Positions 25,706 through 36,445 are shown, counted from the first letter of the stretch. The stretch: 64,000 bases of DNA from UBA4416 sp964543545 (GCA_964543545.1 CAZIYT010000007.1:74170-138169), one strand, 5' to 3'. The notes: generated by a model not told the origin, from the letters alone. Numbers and translations: made by a program.

Positions 25706-28114
25706 ATGCAACGTTTTTTGATGATATTGTTTTTTGGGGTAATGGCTGCAACGGCATGCCTGGCCCAGAACAAGTACATCATCAGCGGAACGGTGTTCCT
25801 GCCATCCGGAGCGATGGCTCCCGGCGCCAGGGTGCATACCTTGCAATCCAATGCTGAAACCAATGCGGCAGGTGAGTTCAGGCTCCTGGAGCCGGAAGGG
25901 CCGCTCACGATCACGGTCTTTCTTCCCGGCTACAAAAAACATGTGGAAAAGCTAAAGCTGGAGTCCGACAAAGGCCTGGTAATCCAGCTCGATTCTATTT
26001 CCACCAGCTTAAATGAGGTGATTGTGGAATCGCAGAAAGAAAATAATTTCGGGATCGGGAAGCTGATGAATGTGGAAGGCACGGCGATCTACGCCGGTAA
26101 AAAAACGGAGGTCATCACCCTGAATGACATCAATGCCAACCTGGCGACCAACAATGCACGGCAGGTCTTCGCTAAAGTAGCAGGCCTCAATATTTTTGAG
26201 AACGACAATGCCGGCATCCAGCTTGGCATCGGTGGCAGGGGATTGAACCCCAACCGGGTCTCTAATTTCAATACGCGGCAAAACGGCTATGATATCAGCG
26301 CCGATGCGCTCGGTTACCCGGAGAGTTATTACACGCCGCCGATGGAGGCGCTCGACCGCATTGAGGTGATCCGCGGGGCCGCCAGCCTGCAATACGGCAC
26401 ACAGTTCGGCGGCTTTATCAATTTCCGTTTCAGGAAAGGACCGGTGAATAAGCCCATCGAGCTGACCTCGCGCCAGACCTATGGTTCCTTTGGCTTATTC
26501 AATTCCTTTAACAGCCTGGGCGGGACTGTCAAAAAATTAAATTACTACACGTATTACCAGTATAAGCAAGGCAATGGCTGGCGCGATAATTCCGGTTTCA
26601 AAACGCACAATGCTTTTGCTTCCCTGAGTTATGATGTGGCTAAGAATGTCAGGATCACCGGTGAGTATACGTTTATGACTTACCTTGCACAGCAGGCGGG
26701 AGGCCTTACCGACAAGCTTTTTGAGAAAGATCCGCAGCAGAGCATCCGCAACCGCAACTGGTTTAAAGTAAACTGGAACCTGGCCTCCCTGAGCCTCGAC
26801 TGGAAGATCACACCGGCTACGCGCCTCAACTGGATGAACTTCGGATTAATGGCGGAGCGCATCACCGTTGGTTTTCTCGGGCAGATCAACCGTGCCGATC
26901 CTTTGGGCGAACGGGACATCATCGGCGATCAGTATAAAAATTTCGGCTCTGAGCTGAGGTTGTTGCATCAATACACGCTCCTGAAAAATGTGTCGACCTT
27001 CCTCGTGGGAGCAAGGTACTACCAGGGGAATACCTTCCGCCGCCAGGGGAATGGCGATTCTACGTCAGGACCGAACTTCAATTACCTGCATCCCGATAAT
27101 TTAGAGCACAGCTCCTTTGTGTTTCCCAGCCGTAATGTGGCGTTGTTTTCTGAAAATATTTTCCAGCTCAGCAAAAAGTTCAGCGTCACACCAGGCCTGC
27201 GCTTTGAATACATCAGCACCTCTTCCGATGGCTACTACAGGGAAACCAACCGCGACCTGGCCGGTAATGTGATCCTCGATATCAGGCACACCGATCAGCG
27301 GACGAGCAATCGCAGCTTTGTACTGGCGGGCATCGGGCTTTTGTATAAGCCGGTATCAGGTGTGGAGCTGTATGCCAACTTCAGCCAGAATTACCGCTCT
27401 ATCAATTTCAACGACATGCGCATCGTCAATCCTAATTTCAGGGTAGACAATAACCTGAAAGACGAAACCGGCTATACTGCCGATGGTGGCGTGCGCTGGA
27501 CAATCCGGAACCTGCTCTACCTCGATTTCAGTGTGTACTACCTGCGTTACAACAACCGCATCGGCACGGTGCTGATGGAGGATAGCTCAACCTACGTGCT
27601 CTACCGTTACCGCACCAATATTTCAGATAGCCGCAACATCGGCGCGGAATGTTTTGCGGAGATCGACTTGTTTAAATTATTCAATAAGGCGGCAAAACAT
27701 CAGCTGAGCTGGTTTGTGAATGCTTCCTATACCGATGCGCGCTACATTGATAGCAAGCAAAGCGGCTTTAAAAATAAGATCGTCGAGCTGGTGCCTGCCA
27801 GCATTTTGAGAAGCGGCCTCACCTACAGGTATAAGAAATTCAGTACAACGGTGCAGGGGGCCTACACGGCAGAGCAATTTGCAGATGCGACGAACTCGAC
27901 GTTCAGCTCCAATGCCATTACGGGGCTTATCCCGGCCTATACTATTTTTGATGTGTCGGCGCAGTACAGCTATAAGTTTTTAAACCTGTCGGCGGGCATT
28001 AATAATTTCACGAATCAATATTATTTTACGCGACGCGCCGAGGGCTATCCGGGGCCGGGGATCCTTCCTTCCGATCCGCGTAATTTTTATGTAACCCTGC
28101 AGGTGAAGCTGTAG
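25706..28114 (+). CDS. TonB-dependent receptor (FecA-like, iron cluster)
   Basis: The 802-residue protein has a signal peptide (LFFGVMAATACLAQ), an N-terminal carboxypeptidase-regulatory-like domain (about 22-95), a plug (about 125-240, with VFAKVAGLNIFE, ALDRIEVIRGAASLQYG) and an outer-membrane beta-barrel ending in NFYVTLQVKL. It imports a ligand across the outer membrane with energy from TonB. Its operon position after imelysin and HTTM suggests ferric or heme ligands. It ends 10 bp from the stop of the convergent eCIS ATPase with no visible terminator. Confidence 0.93.
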   Translation: MQRFLMILFFGVMAATACLAQNKYIISGTVFLPSGAMAPGARVHTLQSNAETNAAGEFRLLEPEGPLTITVFLPGYKKHVEKLKLESDKGLVIQLDSISTSLNEVIVESQKENNFGIGKLMNVEGTAIYAGKKTEVITLNDINANLATNNARQVFAKVAGLNIFENDNAGIQLGIGGRGLNPNRVSNFNTRQNGYDISADALGYPESYYTPPMEALDRIEVIRGAASLQYGTQFGGFINFRFRKGPVNKPIELTSRQTYGSFGLFNSFNSLGGTVKKLNYYTYYQYKQGNGWRDNSGFKTHNAFASLSYDVAKNVRITGEYTFMTYLAQQAGGLTDKLFEKDPQQSIRNRNWFKVNWNLASLSLDWKITPATRLNWMNFGLMAERITVGFLGQINRADPLGERDIIGDQYKNFGSELRLLHQYTLLKNVSTFLVGARYYQGNTFRRQGNGDSTSGPNFNYLHPDNLEHSSFVFPSRNVALFSENIFQLSKKFSVTPGLRFEYISTSSDGYYRETNRDLAGNVILDIRHTDQRTSNRSFVLAGIGLLYKPVSGVELYANFSQNYRSINFNDMRIVNPNFRVDNNLKDETGYTADGGVRWTIRNLLYLDFSVYYLRYNNRIGTVLMEDSSTYVLYRYRTNISDSRNIGAECFAEIDLFKLFNKAAKHQLSWFVNASYTDARYIDSKQSGFKNKIVELVPASILRSGLTYRYKKFSTTVQGAYTAEQFADATNSTFSSNAITGLIPAYTIFDVSAQYSYKFLNLSAGINNFTNQYYFTRRAEGYPGPGILPSDPRNFYVTLQVKL

Positions 28115-28124
28115 CGGGATAATC

Positions 28125-29474
28125 CTAAAGCGTTTTCCCTTCTTTTTTCAGCTCCTTTTTTATGCCGTCCAGGATGGTCTGTTCAGTAATGCCTGCTCCC
28201 GTACTTTGTGTGTGAAGCAGGCAGTGCATCAATACATTGATGATGGCGCCACCGGCCAGCACATGTTTCTCAGCAATTTTTTTCAGATCTGTTCCGGAGG
28301 AAAGCTTGAGGTGATGCATGAAGGCATTCTTCCATAATTGCATGCGCTCATCGACGCCAGGCATCGGGAAATGGATCATCGACTGAAAGCGCCTGGCAAA
28401 GGCATCGTCTAAATTTATTTTCAGGTTGGTGGCCAGGATAATAAGGCCGGGAAAGTCTTCTATGCGCTGGAGCAAATAGGCGATTTCCTGGTTGGCGTAT
28501 TTGTCGTGCGAAGAGCTTGTGGCGGTTCTCTTTCCAAACAAGGCGTCGGCTTCGTCGAAAAACAAAATCCAGTTTTTATTTTCAGCCATGTCGAAAACAG
28601 AAGCCAGGTTTTTTTCGGTTTCACCGATGTACTTGGAAACGATCATCGAGAGGTCGATCTTGTAAACGTCTTTGCCTGTAATTTTTCCCAGTAAGGAAAC
28701 GGTTAATGTTTTTCCTGTGCCGGGTGGCCCGTAGAAGAGGCTCCTGTAGCCCGGCTTGATAAAGCGCCTGACTGGGTCGCTTTCCTTCAGCTCCTTGCTC
28801 CACCTGATCCAGGTTTGTATTTCCTCCACTTCCTTTTTTACCAGCTCATCCAGCACCAGGTCCTCCCAGTTGAGGGGTGTGTAGATCCGTTTTGCAGGAA
28901 AATCAGGGCTATAGTCGGGCTTGCTGAATTCTCCTGTAGTGAGGAAAGAGAGGAATTCTCCATGGATGCTCAGTACTCCGCTCATCATGGGCTCTCCGCT
29001 TTCAACGGGCGATAATTTCAGAATGTTGTTTTTAAGCAAAGCCGAATGATGGATAAACTCATAGGCTGTTGCCATTCGTTTTTTGAGATCCGCGCCAGCC
29101 AGGATAAACAGCAGGGTTTCGCCTGTCGGGATAAAGCCATTGAACGTTTTTCCTTTCACGCCTCCGAACTCTGAAAAGCTGCGGTCGTAGGTGGCATTTT
29201 TTGTGTAGAAAACATCCAGCAGCTCCGGTTTCACATGCGGTAAGAGGGTCAGGATAAGCGCAAGGCGTTCCACGCTGTTGAACTTATTCTCCAGCACAAA
29301 ATCCGAATAGGCGGAGAAGCCGGCTTTCAGGGGCGGGGCTTTGGCATCCGAAATATCGGTATAATCGCATTCATTTTTAAAATACAATTTCATACGGATA
29401 TCTATGACAGATGTCAGCCAGGCAATCTCTTGCTCTATCGTCTTTGCGTTTTTGAGTAATGGTGTTATCTCCAT
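28125..29474 (-). CDS. eCIS AAA+ ATPase (Afp15-like)
   Basis: I start at ATG 29474 (MEITPLLKNAKT), giving 449 residues; it overlaps the tape-measure stop by 10 bp. An N-terminal domain of about 220 residues precedes an AAA+ module: Walker A GPPGTGKT (Lys near 255), Walker B ILFFDEADALFG, sensor LATNLK, and Arg finger DDAFARRF. Every Afp/PVC-type locus carries one such ATPase, needed for particle assembly. It is the last gene of the structural operon. Confidence 0.92.
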   Translation of the reverse strand: MEITPLLKNAKTIEQEIAWLTSVIDIRMKLYFKNECDYTDISDAKAPPLKAGFSAYSDFVLENKFNSVERLALILTLLPHVKPELLDVFYTKNATYDRSFSEFGGVKGKTFNGFIPTGETLLFILAGADLKKRMATAYEFIHHSALLKNNILKLSPVESGEPMMSGVLSIHGEFLSFLTTGEFSKPDYSPDFPAKRIYTPLNWEDLVLDELVKKEVEEIQTWIRWSKELKESDPVRRFIKPGYRSLFYGPPGTGKTLTVSLLGKITGKDVYKIDLSMIVSKYIGETEKNLASVFDMAENKNWILFFDEADALFGKRTATSSSHDKYANQEIAYLLQRIEDFPGLIILATNLKINLDDAFARRFQSMIHFPMPGVDERMQLWKNAFMHHLKLSSGTDLKKIAEKHVLAGGAIINVLMHCLLHTQSTGAGITEQTILDGIKKELKKEGKTL

Positions 29475-32400
29475 TTTACATGCAATGTATGTTTCATCCA
29501 AGGTAATTTTATTACCGAAATATTCCACGGGATTTTATCAACCAGCATGTCAAAGGATTTCGGCTCAACTGTCAGAATAATTTTATCATCCAGCCATTCC
29601 AGCTTGCCTTCCCGTTTCAGAAAGGTATTCCGGAGCCCTTCGATGCTTGTGTTTTTGATGATCTCCCACCTGCTGATGGCTGTTTTCAGCAGCTCGTCGG
29701 AAAGGTCTTTTTCTTCCCGGGTAAATTCTTCGGTGCTGTAAGCCGGATGGTTTTTTGGCAGCTGGCAAAGAATCTTGTTCAGCGGAAGCTCATGTTCCTG
29801 CCGGGTTTCCACGCCGGTAACGAGGTATTGCAATAAGCAGGCGCCCCTGATGGCCGCTTTTACGGACGTGAATTTATGATCGCTCACCAGGCCAAGCTTT
29901 TCAAAGTAAAAGCTCATAAAGGGCCATAGCAAAATAAGCCCTGCATTTTCGATAAACACCAGGCCCTGCCTGATCTCATCGACAGGCTTTTCTTTTTTCT
30001 CTTCTTTCTTTTTTTCCTGCTGCATCATTGCCAGCAGCATGGATGGTAAAAAGGTCTGCAGTGTCATCTCCTTACGGAGGATCGCTAGTTTTGTCAGGCC
30101 TGAGAAGGTATGGTATTCTGCAGCGGATTGAAACATTCTTTTGGCAACAAAGCGGATGTATTCCGAAACGCCGGTGTTTTTACGGAAGTATTCTATGAAA
30201 AACAAAAAGGTCGAGCTCCTTATAAGTACAAGGTCTTTATCCATCTGCCGCTTCAGGGCTTTGTTGGAAAAGAGCGTGACGAAATCGCTTAGGTAAGGCT
30301 CTAAAAATGCGTACTCATCCGGGAACATGGCCTTCATAAGCTTCTCCTGTTCCTTCGCGTCGAAGGGAGCAATGAAGCGCCTGAACAGAAGCTCATTTTT
30401 TAAGCTGAGGTAGAGTAGCCTGGTGTTGGTATGGCTCCGGACCCTGTGGATACCGGACAAAACTTTCAGGATCAGCTCTTTTGAGCTTAGCTCAAGGCTA
30501 TCGGGAATGATGCCTGTATTCAGAAAATGTAACAGTGCTTCCAGGGTTCTCAGCGTTTCTTTTTCGGCAGGCTGTTGCGAAGAAGGCCTTGTATCCGGAG
30601 TTTTTGGAAACTTCGCTACGTGTTCGCTGCTTGCATTTTCTGTGACGTGCTCTTTCTTTGGATCTGCATCCTTCCTGTCTGGGGAGAGTGGTTTTGGCTC
30701 ATGCTCATCGGGCATGTGATCAGGAGACGATGTGTTGTTTTCATTGCGTAGAGGCTCCTCCTTTGTCTTCTTCAGGCTAAGCTGTCCTGATAGCTTGCTA
30801 TGGAATAACAGGAAGAAGTCGTTGAGGTAGAGATCTGTAAACAGGTCCTGCAATTTCAGGAGCTCCGTGTAAAAACCGGATAGGCTGATTCCACGTGCGG
30901 TGAATAAGCTTTGGATATCAGACCAGATCAGCTCTTTCTTCTTTTCTTTTTTCTGAAAGCTGTAAATGAGGTAAGCTTCTATGAAGGCCTCGCTGTTCCT
31001 GCTTGTTAAGGTACGGCGGATCTGGGGCACCAGTTCGTTCAGCAATTCATGTTCGTTTTTCCTGTTGCTGAGGTTCAGCGTATGGTTCGACAGGTCATCC
31101 TCCAAAAAGAAGAGCAGGTTTTTTCTGATGGGCTCCTGCGTCACATTGCTTTTGATGAAAGTAAGCAGGCGCTTTTTTTTCTTTGTAATGAAATGCTTTT
31201 GCCAGAAGTCCTTTAAGCGATGCTTATCATGAATGCCGGACCACCAGGGGCTTTCTCCATGGGCGAGGAAATACAAGATACTGTCCAGTTCCTGGCGTTC
31301 CGTTAATTGGTGCTCCGCATCAGGGTAGGGCATGATTTCTTTTTTGTCCTGATCCTGCACATCCCTTGCAGCCGGCCCTGACTGAATGAGATCAGCGTAT
31401 GTTGCCGATGACTTCCCGATGGCTTTTTTTGCTTCCCTGAGAAAGGTATGGACATCGAGCGGGGAGCGCCTGGAAATCAGGATGAGGACCTGCGTGAAAA
31501 AAAGGCTTTTATCAAACACCGGGTGAGGATAGCTTTCTGTTGCTTGCAGAAGAAATTGGTATAAGTCCGGGCGGACGGTGCTCTGATGAAGCGCAGCGGT
31601 AAAGGGAAAAAAAGAATGCGCTGCCGTCATCACCCGGTGCAGCGACAGGATCCATGCGCCATGTTCCGGTTGCAGCTTTTGGATCGTGCTTATCATGGCC
31701 TCTTCCGCGGGAAGCTCTTCTTGTGTACTATGCTTTTCGTTTTTCCCGGATGTCTTGCCGGATCGCTCGTTATAGGTATCCGGGTTGATCAGGCGGCTAT
31801 ACGTTTCGCCGCCGGCTTTATCCATGGCTGTTTTGGCATTCGCCATAAACTCAAGTCTGCCTGATGTTGATTTCTCTGCGAGTGATTGTACAACGCGGTT
31901 GAAGAAATCCTGAGGATCAAAAATCGCCTTTGTGTAATTCCGCGTGACCTTGTAAATGAGCTGCCCGATCTCTGCTTCGGCAGAGGTTCTATGTGTGGCT
32001 GCAACAATCGCAAAATGGGATTGGGTTTTCAGAAGCAGCTCCCTGACGGAAAGGATCCATTGACTGTGCGCAGGCTTTAGCTCAATAATTTTTTCCTCTA
32101 TCTGCTTCGAAGACATGCCGGAATCCGTATCTCCATCATGTTCAACATCCGCATCATTCTTTGATTTGGAGCTGTCTGTGGTGCCGGGAACCAGGGCCAT
32201 CAAGGCGCTGTATTCTTTTTCTCCAAGCTGTTCAAAGCCGGATTTTACCCGGGCACGAAGCTCGTTTGCACTCAGTCCGGAATTTACCGTGAGGGCGGAT
32301 AGCAGCGTTTCCAGGAAAGCGGTTTTCTGAAATGTGTTTTCGGAGCCGTTTATAAGCTGGTTCATAGCAGCCCTGAAGAGCTGGCTTTTCAGAGATCTCC

Positions 32401-33661
32401 TATCTTCAAAAAAATCGGCGAGGGTTTCAAGCTGTACCAGCGACCCGGTCAATGACAGGATCCATGCCGAATGAGAGGGGGCATACAGCCCGATCAGGGC
32501 CTGGATTGCTTTGTCGGAAAAGAAGCGGCTAATAATAAAGAGCGTGTTTTCAGCACTCTTGCGGCTGATAAAATCTTTGAGCTGTTGGGGCTTTTGTTTG
32601 ATGAGGCGGAGAAACAGATCCTGCAAGCGGCCGGGAGTCATGTTTCCTGAATGGAGCGGCATGCTGCCGTTTTCAAGGAAGAAGAACAGGCATTCCTCCG
32701 CTTCATTGTTTAAGTCTTCCCGTGGAGCAGAGGTCGGATCAGGAAGATCCTCATGATTCATGGATTCGTCGCTTTCAGCACTTAATTCAAAATCTTCTAG
32801 GAAGATTTCCCTGATGTATAATTCCAGTCCTTTGCTAAAGGTTCCCGGCGACTGGCGGATCTGCCGCCTCATCAGCAACAGGAATTCCCGGTAGGCCATA
32901 TTGTAATGCGCCGATAATTGTTTCATAAGGCTCCTCACAAAATTCCGGGTATTAAACACGGAGCCCTTTTCAACAAAGAGGTAGGTGAGTGCGAAAAAGT
33001 ACTTCGCTCTTTTGAAATCTTCTGATTGAGCCTGAACCGTGGTAACGGGACTTTCCGTTAGTTCCAGCTCCCGGGTATAGTCGCTGATCACCTGCCTGTA
33101 TGCGGGTTCCAGGGCATTGATGACGCTGATGATGGTTTTCTCCCTGAACTGCCAGGCTATCCGCATCCTGGCGCGCTCTTTTTTGCCGGTTGTTTTCAGG
33201 AGCCTGATCAGCAGCGGCGCATCTTCTGTGAGCAGATCCATTAAATAACGTTCGATGCCGGAATGAATGTCCGTGCCTTTACGAAGCAGGTTGCCGGTGA
33301 GCAGGTAATGTTCAATGGCATTCAGCTGATAGCGCTTGCTGTCCAGCAGTTTGTAATTGCCGGCTTCTTCCGGACCTTGGTTTTTGAACCCGGCAATTTT
33401 TTCTTTTAGCGAGGCCATGATCCGTTCCGGCAATTCTTTTTCAAGATCGCTGTAATTGATTTCACCGAGGTCCAGCGAGAGCTGTTTGATTTGCAGGATT
33501 TCGTCGCCGGCAATCGCCTCCGAAAAAAGAAGGTCCATCTGCCTGCTGATCTCGCTGTTAAAAAGCCGGCTTACCGTTTCCTGCAGCTCATGGTTTTTTT
33601 CAACGGAAAAGAATCCGAGGTCAAAACTGACCTGGCCGATCATGTGTGAGTTGCTGCTCAT
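29465..33661 (-). CDS. eCIS tape-measure-type protein (Afp14-like)
   Basis: The 1398-residue protein is long, mostly helical and has internal near-repeats: segments such as KPAHSQWILSVRELL, QPEHGAWILSLHRVM and APSHSAWILSLTGSL recur at intervals of about 125-140 residues. The N-terminal DLGFFSVEKNHELQETVSRLFN...LDLGEI pattern fits the contractile-injection tape-measure family. Such proteins set tube length and guide assembly. Length suggests a particle of ordinary eCIS size, but no calculation was done. It overlaps the Afp12-like gene by 4 bp. Confidence 0.82.
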   Translation of the reverse strand: MSSNSHMIGQVSFDLGFFSVEKNHELQETVSRLFNSEISRQMDLLFSEAIAGDEILQIKQLSLDLGEINYSDLEKELPERIMASLKEKIAGFKNQGPEEAGNYKLLDSKRYQLNAIEHYLLTGNLLRKGTDIHSGIERYLMDLLTEDAPLLIRLLKTTGKKERARMRIAWQFREKTIISVINALEPAYRQVISDYTRELELTESPVTTVQAQSEDFKRAKYFFALTYLFVEKGSVFNTRNFVRSLMKQLSAHYNMAYREFLLLMRRQIRQSPGTFSKGLELYIREIFLEDFELSAESDESMNHEDLPDPTSAPREDLNNEAEECLFFFLENGSMPLHSGNMTPGRLQDLFLRLIKQKPQQLKDFISRKSAENTLFIISRFFSDKAIQALIGLYAPSHSAWILSLTGSLVQLETLADFFEDRRSLKSQLFRAAMNQLINGSENTFQKTAFLETLLSALTVNSGLSANELRARVKSGFEQLGEKEYSALMALVPGTTDSSKSKNDADVEHDGDTDSGMSSKQIEEKIIELKPAHSQWILSVRELLLKTQSHFAIVAATHRTSAEAEIGQLIYKVTRNYTKAIFDPQDFFNRVVQSLAEKSTSGRLEFMANAKTAMDKAGGETYSRLINPDTYNERSGKTSGKNEKHSTQEELPAEEAMISTIQKLQPEHGAWILSLHRVMTAAHSFFPFTAALHQSTVRPDLYQFLLQATESYPHPVFDKSLFFTQVLILISRRSPLDVHTFLREAKKAIGKSSATYADLIQSGPAARDVQDQDKKEIMPYPDAEHQLTERQELDSILYFLAHGESPWWSGIHDKHRLKDFWQKHFITKKKKRLLTFIKSNVTQEPIRKNLLFFLEDDLSNHTLNLSNRKNEHELLNELVPQIRRTLTSRNSEAFIEAYLIYSFQKKEKKKELIWSDIQSLFTARGISLSGFYTELLKLQDLFTDLYLNDFFLLFHSKLSGQLSLKKTKEEPLRNENNTSSPDHMPDEHEPKPLSPDRKDADPKKEHVTENASSEHVAKFPKTPDTRPSSQQPAEKETLRTLEALLHFLNTGIIPDSLELSSKELILKVLSGIHRVRSHTNTRLLYLSLKNELLFRRFIAPFDAKEQEKLMKAMFPDEYAFLEPYLSDFVTLFSNKALKRQMDKDLVLIRSSTFLFFIEYFRKNTGVSEYIRFVAKRMFQSAAEYHTFSGLTKLAILRKEMTLQTFLPSMLLAMMQQEKKKEEKKEKPVDEIRQGLVFIENAGLILLWPFMSFYFEKLGLVSDHKFTSVKAAIRGACLLQYLVTGVETRQEHELPLNKILCQLPKNHPAYSTEEFTREEKDLSDELLKTAISRWEIIKNTSIEGLRNTFLKREGKLEWLDDKIILTVEPKSFDMLVDKIPWNISVIKLPWMKHTLHVKWR

Positions 33662-36261
33662 GGCGCCTGTACGAAATAGGTATAGTCACTTTTCAGGAGG
33701 TAACGGCTCAGGGCTTCGCGGGAGCCCGGAGCTTTGGCTTTAAAGCTTCTTGAAACGTCCAGGAAATTATCCTGTTCCTGCTCGTCTACCCAGAATATTT
33801 CTGCGCGGATATGAGCCGGCAGGTTATCTATAAAAAGGGAATGCAGGTAAGCAGAGTGCTCGTCGGGGCTCAGGCCTTCGCGCTTTGTCTGATCGAGTAC
33901 GTAAATGCTTATCCGCGAAGAATAAAAATCCTCGTGAATCACCAAGCCATTGTCAATTACGCCGATTTCCGGAACCGGCACCGACTGGTTATCCGGATCG
34001 TAATTCCGGCTGATGGCATCCAGGAGCTCCGGATAGCTTTGCGCCGGATTTGCCGCTGCTCCGGCGTTGCGGGTGGCGTTTGCCTGCACGAATTTTTTTT
34101 CGTCCAATGGCGGCAATAAGAGGATATGGTCAATGACGAACAGGTTTTCCAGCTCATCGTATAATTTCAGGAAATCGCTGATAAATTCGCGGATAATCCT
34201 GTCGGCTGTTTCCTCGTCCATGTACGCACTTTCAAAAAGCCTGAGCTTTTGTGAGGGCGTGTTAAGGTAGAGGACGCTTGTGCTTTGTGCATGGCTTCTG
34301 CTGTAATTTTCCGGGAAAAGCCCGGTGAACACAATGCCGGAAAGGTCGTTGGCGCCCAGGTTTATGAATACCTTATCGTCAGGGCTCTGAGCAAACAACA
34401 CATCATGCCTCGATTTTATAACGGGGCTGAGACGGAGGTAGGTTTCCGTTTGATTATTTTTAAGCGTGTTGTAATGGATGTCGGATAATAAATGAAAGAA
34501 ATGAAGGAATTTCAGGGTGTTGATGTTGTTATTGCCTTCATGTTGTGAGATCGCCCGTCCTCTCAGCGATGTCAGGTCCGGAATGGTTTTCAGGAGCTCT
34601 TCCTTGATGGCAGTGATATCTTCGGCATCCCTGTCGGAGGAGTAGGTAACAAAATCCGTCACCGAGAAACCGAACCTTGCCAGCAAATGATCCAGGAACA
34701 GATTTCTGCGCGTGAAAAAATCATCTTTTTTCCGGTAAATCTCCTTTAAGCCCGAGAGGTAGTCATTGTCCGGATCGGATTTGAAATCGATCGTGTTTTG
34801 CTGGTATTGATTGCCAAGCTTGCTGTCGTATATTTCCTCTGCGCTTCCTTTAAAGCCTTTTAGCAAAGCAGCTACATCCGGCACCGGGTACAGGTCCTGG
34901 TAAAAAAAAGTCTGCTTCTGGCTTTTGGTGGAAAACAGGTACCCGGTAGAAGCCACCTGCTTATTAAAATCGGATAGCAGCTGCTCAAAGAAGAGAAGGT
35001 ATGCCTTTAATTGGAGCGCCTGCATTTTACGGGCTTCCGGAACATGCTGCGAGAGCTTGTCTTCGCCTATGCCATAAACTAAAGGAAAATCGTTTTGCAG
35101 CGAATAGTAGGCAGAGATCGCGGCATAGTCTGCTCCGGGAATTCCGATGTCCAGCTTAGAGCCCGGGTAATTGAACTTATCGGTTTTTTTCTTCCGGATA
35201 ATAAGGTCATTGTATTTGGCGAGCACCAGGTTTTTATCAAAATTATAAGCCACGTTATTGATGAACACGTTGATGCTCCTTTTGGAATCACCGAACAGGT
35301 TGTCGAATACATTCAGCTTCAGGGATTTTTCCGGACCGATATTAATGAAAGGCTGCTGCCCGGGTGTGTTGCCGTATGGCCCGGCCGGCGTGCTCCGGGT
35401 ATAGAGGTCGAGGTTGTTGATACTTTTGACCCCGGTAATTTTATTGATCAGCCTCGCGAAATCATCGAAGTAAAGAACATCCACCTTTTCGGTTAGATCC
35501 TCCTCGTTAATAAATCCGTTTTTCAACTGCGGGCCATCGAAGATCTCATCCACGCTGAATCCCAGGTCGAGCATGTTCTGATAACTGTAATGCCTGATCC
35601 CCGGCCTGATAAAATTTTCGATGGTGAAAAACACTTCCGCCAACACATCCTCAACGTCTGCTTTCTCATCCAGGTAGATATTCAGGGACAGGATCAGATC
35701 TGCCTTTTGCAGGATGGTGAGCCTGACATCGCTGAATAATTCGGTAAAGAGCCGGTTGCTGTTCAGCGTTTGAATGATTTCTTTTTTGATGGCTTCCTCG
35801 TCGACGCTCTCGTCATCCTCCAGGTCTACCAGCACGTCATATAATCCCATAATGCCAATGGGGTCCTGTAATTTTGCAGAAGAATAATAATAGGGTTTGA
35901 TCCAGGCATTGTTGATGTTGTCTACCCGGTCAATGATAAATTTCCGGTAATCGTTGATGGTAAGCGGCGCATTATGCAGGATCGAGGCGGCCGTGTAAAA
36001 CGCATTTTCTCCGGCATAGGAGCTGCCATCCTGTTTGGCCAGTAAGGTTTCAATGTCTATGCCGGCCCGGTCGAATGATTCGGTGAGCACATAGCAAAGG
36101 ATGCCCAGGATGGTTACTCCCGGGTCGTGCTCGTTATAGTCTGTCCAGATGTCACCCGAATATTTCTGCAGCAGCTTAAGGCCCTCCTTATAGAGTCGCT
36201 GGTAATCCGTTTCCTGGTCAGGCTGAATCGGCGGTATGGTTAATTGCTTGCTCAAGGTCAA
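33658..36261 (-). CDS. eCIS baseplate wedge protein (Afp12-like, gp6/J type)
   Basis: The 867-residue protein starts with the conserved N-terminal pattern of Afp12/gp6-type wedges: YSGDIWTDYNEHDPGVTILGILCYVL, here split by variable residues. The rest is a mixed alpha/beta protein with a PSQKLRLFESAYMDEET segment. Wedge proteins ring the spike and connect sheath and fibres. It follows the tiny ORF at 36270 by 8 bp. Confidence 0.85.
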   Translation of the reverse strand: MTLSKQLTIPPIQPDQETDYQRLYKEGLKLLQKYSGDIWTDYNEHDPGVTILGILCYVLTESFDRAGIDIETLLAKQDGSSYAGENAFYTAASILHNAPLTINDYRKFIIDRVDNINNAWIKPYYYSSAKLQDPIGIMGLYDVLVDLEDDESVDEEAIKKEIIQTLNSNRLFTELFSDVRLTILQKADLILSLNIYLDEKADVEDVLAEVFFTIENFIRPGIRHYSYQNMLDLGFSVDEIFDGPQLKNGFINEEDLTEKVDVLYFDDFARLINKITGVKSINNLDLYTRSTPAGPYGNTPGQQPFINIGPEKSLKLNVFDNLFGDSKRSINVFINNVAYNFDKNLVLAKYNDLIIRKKKTDKFNYPGSKLDIGIPGADYAAISAYYSLQNDFPLVYGIGEDKLSQHVPEARKMQALQLKAYLLFFEQLLSDFNKQVASTGYLFSTKSQKQTFFYQDLYPVPDVAALLKGFKGSAEEIYDSKLGNQYQQNTIDFKSDPDNDYLSGLKEIYRKKDDFFTRRNLFLDHLLARFGFSVTDFVTYSSDRDAEDITAIKEELLKTIPDLTSLRGRAISQHEGNNNINTLKFLHFFHLLSDIHYNTLKNNQTETYLRLSPVIKSRHDVLFAQSPDDKVFINLGANDLSGIVFTGLFPENYSRSHAQSTSVLYLNTPSQKLRLFESAYMDEETADRIIREFISDFLKLYDELENLFVIDHILLLPPLDEKKFVQANATRNAGAAANPAQSYPELLDAISRNYDPDNQSVPVPEIGVIDNGLVIHEDFYSSRISIYVLDQTKREGLSPDEHSAYLHSLFIDNLPAHIRAEIFWVDEQEQDNFLDVSRSFKAKAPGSREALSRYLLKSDYTYFVQAP

Positions 36262-36269
36262 ATGTCAGG

Positions 36270-36443
36270 TTACATGGCTTTGTTTTTCTTTGTGTTCAGC
36301 AAAGGCTTCTGCTTATCGGTGGTGAGTGTCACTATTTTTTCGATCAGCTCATAAACTTCTTCAAAAGGCCGCTTGCCGAGCGCTGTCAGCAGGATGCGGA
36401 TTTCCTTATCGTTGAGGTGCAGGATGTATTCTTTGTTACTCAT
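36270..36443 (-). CDS. Tiny conserved-position eCIS ORF (57 aa)
   Basis: The frame ATG 36443 to TAA 36270-36272 encodes a helical, basic protein (KEYILHLNDKEIRILLTALG; EEVYELIEKIVTLT; tail TKKNKAM). It lies between the fibre gene (2 bp away) and the Afp12-like gene (8 bp away), on the same strand, without any intervening space, so it is very probably translated. I recognise no family. A small assembly factor or fibre adaptor is possible. Confidence 0.65.
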   Translation of the reverse strand: MSNKEYILHLNDKEIRILLTALGKRPFEEVYELIEKIVTLTTDKQKPLLNTKKNKAM

Positions 36444-36445
36444 AA

